Position numbers and translations under genes: made by a program. DNA of 64,000 nucleotides, taken from NCBI GenBank assembly GCA_963971225.1, contig OZ020268.1:127534787-127598786 (forward strand). The letters run 5' to 3'. Position 1 is the first letter of the stretch, and the number at the start of each line of letters is the position of its first letter. Below the pieces are notes generated by a model. It worked only from the letters and a program-made list of their open reading frames with translations. It was not told the origin of the DNA and did not search any database. Source of the DNA: Melieria omissa (taxonomy: Eukaryota > Arthropoda > Insecta > Diptera > Ulidiidae). This document shows, piece after piece, positions 36,384 through 48,263 of the stretch.

Positions 36384-38255
36384 TTACTCGTCCTCTTGAT
36401 CGTCGTAGTTAAAAGACAGCTTACTTGTGCCTAGTTGCTCAGATTTTTGAGTACTTTTCTTAGATATTTTGCGAGCCTCTTTAATTTTCTTAGCTTGTTT
36501 ACTTTGAAATATTATTGGCTTACTGAGATCAGCTGGCACCTCCGCTACTTCTGAAATTAGTAAATTGGGGGAAAAGTTTAAGTAGTTATGATAAATAACA
36601 AATATTGTAAATAGGACAAAACAATTGTTTAGTCTACCATAGCGCTCATTTTTTTCCCCTGTGTTACTATCGGTTTTTTGACCTACCGCCTCTCACCCCC
36701 CTTTGTACATCCTATTACAACTGGCGCACGTATGCTTTACCAAGCCGCACCACTTCATCTCGCCATCAACAAGCATATTGTGTTCCATCGTTTACAAGCG
36801 ACTTCGTTGTTTGTACTATTCTTTTTTCTTGTTCTTCTCTCCTATTTTCTATCTACTATACCTACTAATATTCGCTGTCTGTCCGTCACTTGGATTTATC
36901 GTGGCCGCCTGTCAGCCCGCCAACCCGCCACCTAAACAAACGCCGTTCGCTTTGGACGAAATAAACCACTTGCCATTCTCTTTTCCTTTTTTCGTTTCCT
37001 CTTTATCGCTTCATTCGACCATTCTTTTCCCCGCCGCCGTAGCAATGCGGCAGCTGTTGGCTGTTTCAACTTCTCTTTTACCATATTTATCGCTGTCCGC
37101 TTCAACGGAGCCCCAGTGCACCGTACATGAGCGTGTGCGCGCATGTATGTGTAATACAAGGGTGCTCCGCTGGCATACACTAATGGAGCACTTTGATATG
37201 CGCATTGAGGGGCGTCGAGAAATGAGGTATAGTAAGAACGCTGCCATTTTTGATGCAGACAAACGAGGCGTGGCTAATAAGATACAAAGGACGGAGGTAA
37301 GGAGCTATTCGCAGACAGCAAAATCAATGAGAAATGGGGCTCCTCCGGGCCAACTTTTGAGGTTAAGTTGTCTCGAGGACATTTACGCATTTGGACGAAA
37401 AAATTGTCAAAATTTTGTCTTACAAAAATAAGGACGCGCAAACTCTGCAAAACTTTTTCAAAACTTAACCAATTTATATATATGCATTATATATGTACAT
37501 AAATTTTTTTTATTTCTTGCTATATATACATACATATGTGCACTCCGTTCATACATATATGTATGTACAACAAACAAAATGGACGTTTACCAGGAAGATT
37601 CCTTATATCCTTAGCCGCATTCCACTAGCTTCTACTTTTCAAATATAATCGATCACTGTTTTTTTCTATAAATTTGCACTCTATTGTTTCCTCTTTTCCC
37701 ACTTTTTTTAAATTTAATTTTGTAGTTGCGAAAATTAGGGGGGAGAAACGCATGGAAACCGACGAAAGCGAAGAAAACGACACAACGCTCGACTCTGACT
37801 CAACTGAACTGAAACAAACTGACAGCTACAAATGACAGCCAACAGCAACATGACAGTAAGAGCAAGCCATGGACAGACGGACGGACGAGAGCAAAAGGGA
37901 AACGAAAGGAGCCGGAGTTTTGTGCTTACCTCGCGCGATACGTGCTTCCTCTTGCGTCACTTCTTCGGCCGTTAAGTCACCACTCTGGAGAACCACTATT
38001 TGGGGCTTCTCCTCCTCGTGGTCTGACTGCCCGTCGCTGTCTTGGTCAACCCTTTCGCAATCGAGTTTTTGCCTCTGTGGGTCACGCGAAAGTGTTCTTG
38101 AAAATAAGCAGCATATGTGTGCAAGGTGTTCTGTACTACTGCCTCACCTTTGTATCGACTGTCGGGCCTTCTTGATAACCAATTTGTGCTTTTAATTTGG
38201 TTAAAAAACTTGGGTCTTGCGGTTTAACGTAGGAAATATTACGCTTCCCAGACAT
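36384..38255 (-). CDS. KIAA1143 homologue (DUF4604 family)
   Basis: Small conserved eukaryotic protein of unknown function. Exons leftwards: 38255-38148, 38074-37930 and 36550-36384, 139 residues with matching phases (GT donors GTGAGG and GTAAGC; acceptors CCCACAG and AATTTCAG). The N-terminus MSGKRNISYVKPQDPSFLTK and the following GYQEGPTVDTK match the opening of human KIAA1143 as I remember it. PQIVVLQSGDLTAEEV matches its middle, and the protein ends in a basic segment followed by LSFNYDDQEDE, the family-type acidic end. The exons are too short to appear as long open frames. Its 1.4 kb second intron carries a long chance frame on the other strand. Function in the cell is not established; the low-complexity charged tail suggests a nuclear or RNA-linked role, which is inference only. 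Confidence 0.88.
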
Positions 38256-40686
38256 AATTACCAATCAATTGCGTGCATCTGCACAACTTTCTATACACTT
38301 CCCACAACAAACGTTTTGTTGATTATGGTTATTTTTCACTCACAATGATACCAAACACAGTTTTCAATTAGAAATAAAATAAAAACAAACAAGAAAAAGT
38401 ATGCATATGTATTTACGAAATTATCGAATGCCGCTACCACAGCTCTAAAATTACGAAAGCGCAATCAACTCTGTTCTATGCATTCCTCAAAAGAGAGCAG
38501 GGTGGTCAATGTAGCTCATAATATTTTCTTTTGATTTTCATAAACCTTTTTATAATAGATATCAATTGCATACAGATTGTTTCATTTATAATTGAAAATA
38601 TAAGAGACAATTGAGAAATGGAAATACGTGATTTGAACTCTGAACGCCGATTAATACTTACATAACATATCCGTACACAACCGTGATAGTAAAGTAGAAC
38701 CTTTTTCGCTCTTTTCTTTTGAGTATGAAATTTGTTAAAGGCAACTTTTAAAAAAAGTACAAAGTGTATGCCCATGTAAACACATAAGTAAAAGTTGCAA
38801 TTCTCTTTATTCAATAAGTATTCAGAATATTTTACCATATTCAAGTGCGCAAATTCGCACACCATCCTTAGACATGTTATGCAAGAACAATAATAAATAA
38901 ATACAATTTGTACGATTTGTGTACAAATTAAGTATTAAAACGAACTTTTTTATTTTATTCAAATTCGTTTTGATGTGGTAATACTGGTAATGAGACCCAG
39001 TGTTGTCAATTCGGGTAGAGCTGTGTTCAATGGTCAATGATTTGCTCTGTTCGGATTATAAAAACCTTAACATATTTAAAGCTTTCTTATACTTTTTTTT
39101 TGTTTTAACACAAACAAATGCGCAGGGGATGACCCCTATTAATGCGAAGCATTGCGTTGGTTCAGGAAGGATATAAAGGTTAGGAGATAGGGTTATGAGT
39201 GAAGTGGTTATGGACTCTTGCCTTGAGCCCATCGAGATCATAAGTGCTGGGGAAAATATCCGCAGGGAGACCTACGTTTACATTGAGCCCAAATGCGTAA
39301 TTTCAAATGAGTCATTACAAAGTGACTACATTGCCGCATTTGCATTTTGTTTGGCAGCTAATGTCAAATGCTCAATTCTCAAGTCCTCTTGCCACAGCTC
39401 AAAGATCAGCTCTTTTCCGGCTTCTGACTAAATCGTTTGTTGCTTATTTGCTGCCTTTATATTCTGCACACAGCAATATTTGAAAATAAATATATTACAT
39501 ACCTTACCTGCAAATAACATTCTACATATTTCAAGCAGACGAAAATTTCAATTCAAAATTTCCATTTTGATAATTTTCGTTTGTTTTGATTTTGCACTGT
39601 CAAAAAGAGGCAAAAGCTTTTAAAGGTTTCGAAAGCGCTTTAATTTTGTGATGCGTTCGATAAAATTGGTCATGTTTTATTGCATTTGCTTCGTCGTTTT
39701 GTTGAAATGAGTCATTTTGATTTGGAGTCATTTGATTTGAATTTGTATGGGTCATTTGGGCTCAATGTAAGCGTAGTATTAGGGCGTAATAAAGGTGCTC
39801 TGTTTCAATATTTGAGCAGATTATTTGAGTTTTTAAGGTTTCGACTTCAAATGAAATATATCAAATTGCGTATCTAGTCAAACATCTATAGCACTTCAGT
39901 CATATTTAGGCCGCACTTTAAAACTTTTTAAAACTAAAGGAAAATCGTCTGCAATGGAAGCTATTATCCATCCTTGGAGCTAATGGGAGCATGCTCGGCT
40001 AAAGAATAAGATTTTGAAAATTTATCAATTAGACTCCCAAAGTGATGAGATAAGGACACACAGTAAGAAAACTTTACGACAGCTTTTAAAGCTTTTTCCT
40101 GTCTTTAAACCAAGATGCAACAAATATTCGTGTTGTCAAATCGAAGTGTAGCATTTAGTTATTAATTTATTGTGAGTTAAGTATATTGGCTAATGCGTAA
40201 ATTATATACGGCCTGCAATTAACCAGTTGTTGAGCTGTAGCAAAAGTGGGCACAAATATAAATCTCAAAAAATGCAAGGTAAATATAATTCTACCTAATT
40301 GAATATGGGCAAGTGCTCGTACGATAAAAACCAAAAATAACAGAGATTATTACAAAACTCATAACTAGAAATGATTTTATAAATGTTCTAGATTATTAAT
40401 TTTTTGGCGTACTTGGAGAAAACATTAAAATCGACGCTATTTCTTGCTTTCGATAAGAAAATATTACATTTCAGTACCTACATACGTAGCTAACAAATTT
40501 TTAAGGATTGCGCATGTCACAACATATTCGATCCTCCCCTAAAGCCTAAAGCTTATGCTTTTCGTGCAGTTTGCTGAATATATAAAAATCACTGTACAAG
40601 TAAGTGCATAAATGCATCTTTGTCGACAATTTTATAAATAGCGAGAGAGTAATATAAATTTAATATCAATAGCATTTTGAAACTCA
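38256..40686. other. Intergenic DNA, divergent KIAA1143-like / FAM110-like
   Basis: Holds the upstream regions of both flanking genes. The ATG frame at 39195-39431 (78 codons) has no family resemblance and is not called. The other frames (38506-38865, 38822-39037, 39056-39241, 39680-39877) are AT-driven. Nothing else seen. Confidence 0.5.
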
Positions 40687-43152
40687 ATGGCTGCCGTTGT
40701 TCATGGCTGTGGTAGTTCCAGTCCTCGTCAGCACCATGCTAATAACATTTGTAGCAGTAGCCCAGCGAATTCACATCACAAGCACCAGCCCAACGTGCCT
40801 GTCTACTCAACAACAATACCAAAATACACGCGGTCTTCTACACCACAACTGGCAACAATTTATACTAACCATCGCCGTATGTACGGAGGAAAAACTCAAC
40901 CTGCAGCCTACAACCTACCATTACCGCAAGTAACATATTTACCGTTAGGCATGGGATCTCTCTCCCATCCACAGCATTCATTTGCCATGACACAGCGTCC
41001 TGTTTCCGGCACACCTTTAACCGAGCCGTGTCGCAATTATTGGGGACAGTCGGGCATTTACCGTGTTGGACGGCATCACAATAAGCGCAAGTCAGCCGTT
41101 GAATTACTGGCTGAAACAAAACCGTTTTACATCAAATCCGACACTGTTATAGAACGTCTACATCAATCGAATTATCATGCTGGCAACATATCCATTGGCA
41201 GTAAACGCGGCCGGAACAGCCTGGATAGCAGAGATGAAGTTAGATTTAAGCCATCGTCGTACGGCGACATATCGGATATAGCCGATGTAGATCATAGGTT
41301 TGCAACTTCTCCACCAATATCACATTTACATCAAAATAGAAGTACTCCACATGTTCACCACCACCATCACCGAGTTCATCACACACACGTATCCCGTCAT
41401 AACGTTTCGTCGAGCAACAACCAGTTACACAGTAAAATGAGAACGTTTCTAAATGGTAGTGACACATCCAACGACCGAACTGTGTCTGAAGTCCGCAACT
41501 ACATTAATGATCTGCCGCAGCGGAAACTGTGCAAGGAGGTATGTATGTTTTTTTATTTCTCCAAATCAAGAACCGTTTCCTGCGTTCCAAATTGTATCAT
41601 TTACTACAAATATAACGGCAATTTATTTTTTTTCTATAAAGGTGGCTTTTCCCCTTAAGGATGATGTATCGTTAAGGCTCCCCCCTCCCTCATTTCTCTC
41701 ACCCCAATCCTATGAGAATGCGTACAGTTATGGCATGGAGAATTGCAGCACAGACGAACCATTAGTGCTCACCGAAAATTATAGGCCTATCAGTCCGCCA
41801 GCTGAGTACGCTGCCGAATCGACCAATACAAATACTCAACAGCGATCTAGGTATAACCGCCAAATACTCATTCTCTTTACCTATTCATAAGAAATTTGTT
41901 TAGTTCTAGGTATAACTACCAGCGTTCATATTCACATTCGCACGAAGTAGCCGCCAAAAACTCCAAATTCAATATCAATAGTCATAAGTCGCTGCCGGAT
42001 CTCCACTCACAAATTAGTCGTCATTCACCACATAGTGAGATTTTGAGTTGCTGTAGCCGAGGAAACAGATCCATAAAGTCCGCTGGAGAATCATCATTGA
42101 ATCGCGATTCAGGGGGTTCTTCTGGTCATTATACGCATCGCAGTGAACCATGCTACCGACAACAGCGTGAATGCATTGACAGGGAGATGTATGCCAGCCA
42201 AAACTGCAATAATACAATTTTGCCCATGGATTATCGCCGTGATAGCGGCTCATCTACGCAGCATAGTGCCAACTCTTATTGTGGTGGTTACGCCTCATCA
42301 ACTTATATGCGCAACAACGATTGCACTGAGTGTCGTTGTAAAAATGAAGTTCGTTTTGATTCTGATGAGTATCTGCTCAATTTTACTACTCCTGAAGTTC
42401 CAGAAGCTTTTCAAGATAACTATACGCCAACATCGCCTTCGATGTCTAATATAAAATATAAAATGGAGATATCACAGTATACAAATCTCTCAACTCAACA
42501 ATTAAACAATTCGAAAACTTGTGGTAGTGAAAAATCACAAAAAAATGCTATGGTCCAGAGCCCGGGTTCAGCACCCTCTGTGGAAGACATTAGTCCCCCA
42601 CCGATACAGTTTAAACGTCAGCGCTGTATTCGTTTTAAAAATCGTAACCGAATTTCACTGCCCAGTACTTTGCAGCCGAGCAGCATGGAGACCGAAGATC
42701 GAGAGCCCTTTCACAGTGGGGAGCAATGTACATTATTTTTCCCAAAATGCTTTGCATCTCACATGTATCAGAGCCAAGAAAAACCTTTCGGTGAAGCTGC
42801 TGCTGTCGAAAGCACATCAAATTTTAATGAATCGCACCCGACCTGCGTGTCTGAGAGTGGTATACAAGATTTGGAAAAATTTTTCGATCGTTTGGGACTT
42901 AACGATGACCGTTTCCATGAAATTTACAGCACTCCAAAACGGCGTCGAAGTGCTGAGACGGATTCAGAGGATTCAAGCACGGTTTTCTTTTCCGATGTAA
43001 GCACAGTGGATTCGATGCGTTTACCAGACAGTACCGAAAGTCAAACCCAAACTAGTCAACCCTATCGGCCATCTGAGCCGCCATCTATTGTTGAGCGAAA
43101 TGCACGCATAATCAAATGGCTGTGCAATTGCAGAAAACTGCAGTACGCATAA
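40687..43152 (+). CDS. FAM110-like centrosome-associated protein
   Basis: Exons 40687-41538, 41642-41850 and 41910-43152, 767 residues. Two short blocks typical of FAM110 proteins are seen at the expected ends. Near residue 133 a basic KRKSAVELLAETKPFYIKSD resembles the N-terminal FAM110 motif. At the very C-terminus SIVERNARIIKWLCNCRK resembles the C-terminal FAM110 motif. Human FAM110 proteins are shorter (about 300-370 residues) and localise to centrosomes and spindle poles. Here the two motifs are separated by a long Ser/His/Asn-rich, presumably disordered region, including a His run (HVHHHHHR) and an internal segment IQDLEKFFDRLGL. Poly(A) signal AATAAA at 43427. The second intron (41851-41909) has near-identical sequence at both splice borders. 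Family assignment is from recollection and rests on the two end motifs. Confidence 0.7.
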
Positions 43153-46110
43153 ATAATCATTTTAGATTACATATATCTTTACCGAAAAACAAATTGTAAG
43201 ATTTTAGATTTATATGCACACATACTTTTCATATGTATGTATACTGTATGTTCGAATCCATATTCGAAGCTAATTAGCTGTAATACCTATTATATTATAA
43301 TTTACTGAGAGTCATGGTTATGTGTTTCTCACACTATATGAGACTGTGAAATCAACTATGTATTAAAAAGGGGAATCGGTTTGAGTAGACCAGTGTTTGC
43401 ATACTAGTAAAACTGTAAATCATTACAATAAAAATAATTTAATTTTCAATAGTGTGGTTCAATAGTTTCGATATTTGCTTACGACGTTGCTTCAAAATAC
43501 AATTTAAATTAGAAAAATTTCGATTGTATGTGAGTCCAATTTCAATATAAGCTTAGTACTTGCTTGCATTTCACTGTATATTGCGATTTAAAAAAAATAT
43601 ATTCTGATGGAAATAATAATGGTCATGAAGGCGCATCATATAACTTCGATTTGAACACCGAAATAAGACAGTATTAGAACAAAATTGTATGTCCTATCAG
43701 TTTATCTGGAGGATTAGAAAGTGGAAATGAGCTCTTGACAAACTCTTTGATAGATAATTTCCAGCAAGCTTTCAAATCAAATGTTACTGACAGCAGCAGC
43801 GAATGTCGAAATCGGACTACTTATTACTTTAACCAAATTTATTATCACTAGGTATCGGATTTATATGCAAAAACTATGCAAAATATGCAAACATATGCAA
43901 ATATGCAGTGTATACGTGTATGTTAGCTCATTCTTTATATTTTCAATAAAAATAGTTTCTGGCTTCGTCCCGTTCAAATCAGAAGCTCCAAAAAATATGC
44001 ACTTGCATATAATTCTGATCCCTAATTATCACTAATGTAAATTCAAAATATAATTGAGAAATTTGCTTGTACTACAAATTTATTTAACTATTCAATGGCA
44101 GGAAAGTGTCAGGTCAATACATGTTTTAATTATAAATATCACGTTTATTTCTCAAACAATATTCTTTTCTAATCTATGTATAGTTGATGGTTTTTACAAT
44201 TGTGTAACATAAGTTTTCGAAGGACCATCATTCAAATTAACTTTTGCAGGACAATTTTAATTTCAATTGACTACAATTATAGGCGTTGCTTTAGGTAAAG
44301 TGGTGTAGCAGAGAAGTTTTCTACCTACGAGTATTAAGTATAATGAAATGATAGCTAATTTCAGTATGTTCTGCGACTCAAACCAGACTATACTCCAGTT
44401 TTGTATCCCTTAATTATTTGTCTGTTTAAAACTAACACAATCATGATATAAGAGCATCCCCGGAGTATAGGGCTAAGTGAAGAAATAAATAATAAACAAA
44501 AACTGTAAAAACACACTGTAGGTCTTTCTATCAAATCCATTGAAATATGCAAAAATGTAGGCGTCTCAAAAAGGTTAACTGTACATAAATGTCCGCTGTA
44601 ACTATGCAGACAAGTGCTCTTTAATCAGTATCGTATATCTTACTTCAACACTACACGATAAATTTAATGGTAAATATAATGTTTATCTACATGTGCATGT
44701 GTGCATCTTTTGAAATTTGACTATCCCAGCCTGAATTTGTCGTGCTCTTGGATAAACACATGTAATGAAAACTAGTGATTTGACGAAATAAATAAACCTA
44801 CGAGGTAGCATTAAACCGTTGTGCGATTGAACTGCGTTGCTGATGGCATTCCTACAAAAAGAATTATGTATGTATATGTAGATATAAAAGAAAGACAAGC
44901 AACTGTAATACAAGTAGTCTATCCACATTACCCTGTGTACTGTTAGTAAAGGCTGTGGGGTGAAAGGGCAATGCGTTAAAAGTATTAAGTTGATACATTC
45001 CAATAAATACAGTTATCGCAATTAAAATGTTACTGGCGACAGTAGCATAGCCGGTTCAATTTAATCTACATAATAAACAAATTACTATATAGTATATTTA
45101 ACAATTCTATTCGTATCTATTTGCTGTCATAAATATTTAATGTTATTTGAAGGAGAAAACAAGTTAATAAAACCATTATTGTTTCAATGCCAGAAATTTG
45201 ACGTATTATTGTGTAACCAAATTACTTAAATGTTTAACTGAGGGGGTGCAGTAGGATTATCTGCCATCTTTTTGGTAACCCCAGAGGATTTTTTTTTAAT
45301 TCTGTACTTCAAGCGCGGTGCAATAATTCTGTGTCATCTTTAATCCAAGCCTCTACGTCGTAGGGTAGAGTAGAATAGCTTAGTAGTAGTAGAGTTTACC
45401 GAGCGCGTTGAAGTTTCAGTTGGAAGTGAGCGCGTGGTAGAGTTTCAGTTGAAAGTGACTGGGCTCTAAAACTCGATTGTTTTTTGTAAACACACCAGCT
45501 TTTGCTTTTACACGATCAACAAGACAGTTTTCCACAAAAAAATTAAAAAGAACATATTTGACATATTTTAAGTAAAAATACATCAGAAGTCTTATATTGA
45601 TGTTCGTATTTTGTATTGTTATTATTTTTTTCTTCCAGAAAAGATGTAAATTTATTTTTCAACTGTGTTGCGATTAAATTTTAAAAAGTGTGCAACACTG
45701 AATTCCAAACTTACAGCTATTAAAAAAATAAGATACCAAAACAAAAAATATTAAGAGTGAAATGAGGATTGCATACATACATCGAATATTTCTTACCTTC
45801 ACTAAATATAATTTTTAAGCAGCTTCGTCTAATAAAACACATATTGCTCTTGAAAGCTCTCTTTCCATATAATCTTTATTGAAGCCAAAAATCCACTAGA
45901 AAAAGTTTTCCCTTTTATGAATCGGCTGTAAATGTCATGTTTTGCAACACGAAAGAAGAAAAATACCACTCACAATTGATTGGATTTCTAGTTTTGTTTT
46001 GACCGCGTGTGGAAACGAACGTGCCCGCGGATTTAAAAAAAAAAGGGAAAAAGAGCAATATCGGTCGGTGATTCGCCAAATTGGTCGCATTAGGCTAAGA
46101 ACAGCTGCCC
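43153..46110. other. Intergenic DNA
   Basis: AT-rich after the FAM110-like 3' UTR. A local near-duplication (GTTTCAGTTGGAAGTGA at 45413 and GTTTCAGTTGAAAGTGA at 45442) sits in a G-rich patch at 45355-45480. Frames at 43781-44035 and 44683-45003 are not supported. Nothing else seen. Confidence 0.5.
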
Positions 46111-46388
46111 CATCCAACGTATTCTCCAGATTTGGCCCTGTGTAAATTCTTTTTGTTTCCAAACTTGAAAAAGTCACTCTCCGGGCAGAAATTTGAGTCG
46201 AATAAGGAGGTTATCGCCGCCACGGAGGTCTCCAGAAAACGTATTTTTCAGACGGGTTAAAGAAGTTGGAGCATCGCTGGGTCAAGTGTATCGAGTTGAA
46301 AGGAGACTACGTTGAGGAATAAATCGCCACTTTTCCAAAATTTTCGTTTTTCTTTTGTAGGCTAAGTACTTATCGGACCACCCACGTA
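46111..46388 (+). pseudogene. Degenerate mariner transposase, 3' end with terminal repeat
   Basis: The translation from 46111 begins HPTYSPDLALCKFFLFPNLK, the mariner D,D34D catalytic-end signature (usually HPPYSPDLAPCD). The last catalytic Asp is replaced by Lys here. After a frameshift and small deletion near 46235 the reading resumes as TYFSDGLKKLEHRWVKCIEL and ends GDYVEE-stop at 46322. The 3' terminal repeat is visible at about 46360-46388 (GTACTTATCGGACCACCCAC, then GTA). The 5' half and its terminal repeat were not found, so this is a truncated dead copy. Confidence 0.82.
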
Positions 46389-46720
46389 CTTACTTTTTGG
46401 TTCTTATTTGTTGTATCACTTTTGATAGTCAACTTCATCCCAATGTCTCGACCCATTCAAGAGCTACATATGTTATTCAATTCATTTCATTCAATTCAAT
46501 CAACGTTTCGATAAAATTAGGTCACAACTTCAATTTAACATTCTTTGTATAGTCGTTTATTATTTGTGTTTAAACAAAAACATACTTTTTTTATGTCGAC
46601 AAAAGAAATATATTGCAATATCAAGCCTGCCAATTTTTTTAAAGGCATGCTCTCAATACTCCCGTTGGTTTGTAAAAATACAACACGGTAAGTTATTGCG
46701 GTTTGATTCACTTACAAAGG

Positions 46721-46728
46721 TATATAAG
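46721..46728 (+). promoter_or_regulatory. TATA box of the Gly/Leu-rich secreted gene
   Basis: TATATAAG lies 59 bases before the ATG at 46780. Counting about 30 bases on gives a start near 46750 (GTAACAGTCG), so the leader would be only about 30 bases. Such a strong TATA box suits a tissue-specific, highly expressed gene. Confidence 0.6.
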
Positions 46729-46779
46729 GGTGGGATAACGCCCGAATGTAACAGTCGCAAATTCAAAGGTATAGTCGGA

Positions 46780-47436
46780 ATGGACCATAAAATCGTGCTC
46801 CTGTTTGTAGCAGTGATTGCTGGTTTTGAGGTGAGTGAATTCCACAGAGCTTTTTCTTTCTGTATGAAATAAAAACATGTGAAGTCATGTATGTGATTGG
46901 ATTTTTTCACAGGGTACAGCGCACGCTGGCAATGTAGGTAATGTACTTTCTTTTTCCTTTGTTAAACCCCAACTTTTTACAGCTTCTTACAAAATCTACA
47001 ATTTTATCAGGTCCCAATATTCTAACACGGCCTAAGCCTGCTACACTTATTCCAACGACCGCACCTGAATCCTGTCCGGCGCCTACCGATGAACTCTTAG
47101 CGGTAAATGTGTTGTGGTGACGTATTGATTTATGGGCATATGTTTTTATTTTGTTGCAGTGTATGAGGCAGTGGGCATGCCACTCTTTAATACGTTTGGA
47201 TTTACGGTATTATAAGTGATTTAGAAATATTTCAGCCTTCCTGCCATACGTAATTTTTCAGTTGCCTATTGAACTTGAATGGCTTGCCCCTTGTTGGTGG
47301 TATATTAGGAGGTGCAGGAAGTACTTCAACTTCCGGTTCTGGAACTGGAGCAACTGGCAGTGGAGGTTTACTAGGAGGAAGCAGTGGCGGTTTACTTGGA
47401 GGCGCTACTGGTTTACTGGGATCTCTACTAGGCTAG
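46780..47436 (+). CDS. Small secreted Gly/Leu/Ser-rich protein, unrecognised
   Basis: Five exons: 46780-46830, 46913-46937, 47011-47102, 47160-47206 and 47262-47436. All have GT-AG borders and matching phases, giving 129 residues. The N-terminus MDHKIVLLFVAVIAGFEGTA is a good signal peptide, cut probably after AHA near residue 22. A Thr/Pro-rich segment follows, then a Cys-bearing part (ESCPAP, LLACMRQWACHSL, RCLLN; five Cys in all). The C-terminal 55 residues are Gly/Ser/Thr with regular GGLLGG units (GGLLGGSSGGLLGGATGLLG). Poly(A)-like ATTAAA at 47500. I do not recognise the family. The composition recalls cuticle, eggshell, silk-like or seminal proteins, but none can be chosen from sequence. 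The strong TATA box and consistent splicing make it a real gene. Confidence 0.75.
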
Positions 47437-48263
47437 CGAAAATATGCATGCTTAGAACTTTTACCTCAACACATAATCATACAATACTGGTTGTGTCCCA
47501 TTAAAATTTGTGTGTATCTTATGTCAAAACGTTTCTTTACTAAAGTACCATTTAACTTCAAACCTGGTGAAAGTACTTTTAATGAAAAATACATCGACAC
47601 ATGTTTTTAACGAAAATAAAAAAACTGACGGGTTAACAGTTTATGTGGAGAAACTGTGAAAAACATCAATTAATGGACCTATTGACTTCAAATTTGGAGA
47701 AAGTACTCTTGGTGAGAAATAATTCGACACATGCTTCTCCTTTTTCTGAAAATCAAAACTTAAAGGAGTGAACCAAGGGTTACAAGTTTGTATGATATAT
47801 ATATAACGAAACAACAAAGTAAACTGTGACAACTGACACCATTGACGCTCGAGCTAAATGCTTAACTCCGTCTCCTGACGAAATACCTGACGGTAGTAAA
47901 AAGAGGCAATTAACCGGACATGAGAGAGATGGTTTTAGTGTGGTTAAAGTCCCACTCTGACGGAGTTTTGACTTTCGATGCTTTCCATATTTATAAAAAA
48001 CATATATTTATGAAGGCATTTTATTATTTTTTGGTTTTAGTTGAGTCTGATTTCCACCAACAACTCACTGTCGTGAAATCCAAAGCCATTTACGCAAGGC
48101 GTAGATATATATATTATGTACTATGTACTTAACGGATTGTTTGATTCAAGTATTTGATTTGATTTGATGTGATATTAAAACCAAAATATGTATTTGTATG
48201 CTTTGTGAGCTTCCTATTGCTATTTATTAAATTCCTACTGCTATTTATTGTTCTTTTTTTTAT
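47437..48263. other. Short convergent intergenic region with a dispersed repeat
   Basis: Lies between the ends of the two small secreted genes. It is mostly occupied by dispersed repeat copy 4 (about 47540-47800). The frames at 47641-47832 and 47920-48132 are not supported. Confidence 0.5.
47540..47800 (+). repeat. Two tandem units of a dispersed repeat, copy 4
   Basis: The best-preserved copy. Unit one has TTTAACTTCAAACCTGGTGA and TACATCGACACATGTTTTTA. Unit two has CCTATTGACTTCAAATTTGG and AATTCGACACATGCTTCTCC. The period is about 125 bases. The blocks are shared with 10690, 18290 and 20100. Confidence 0.6.

Noticed and set aside
36703..37431. A 242-codon plus-strand open frame
   Set aside because: It starts at TTG, has no family resemblance, is open in several frames because the region lacks stops by composition, and lies inside the well-supported second intron of the KIAA1143-like gene.
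39195..39431. 78-codon ATG frame
   Set aside because: No family resemblance, no splice or promoter support, and length expected by chance in this window.
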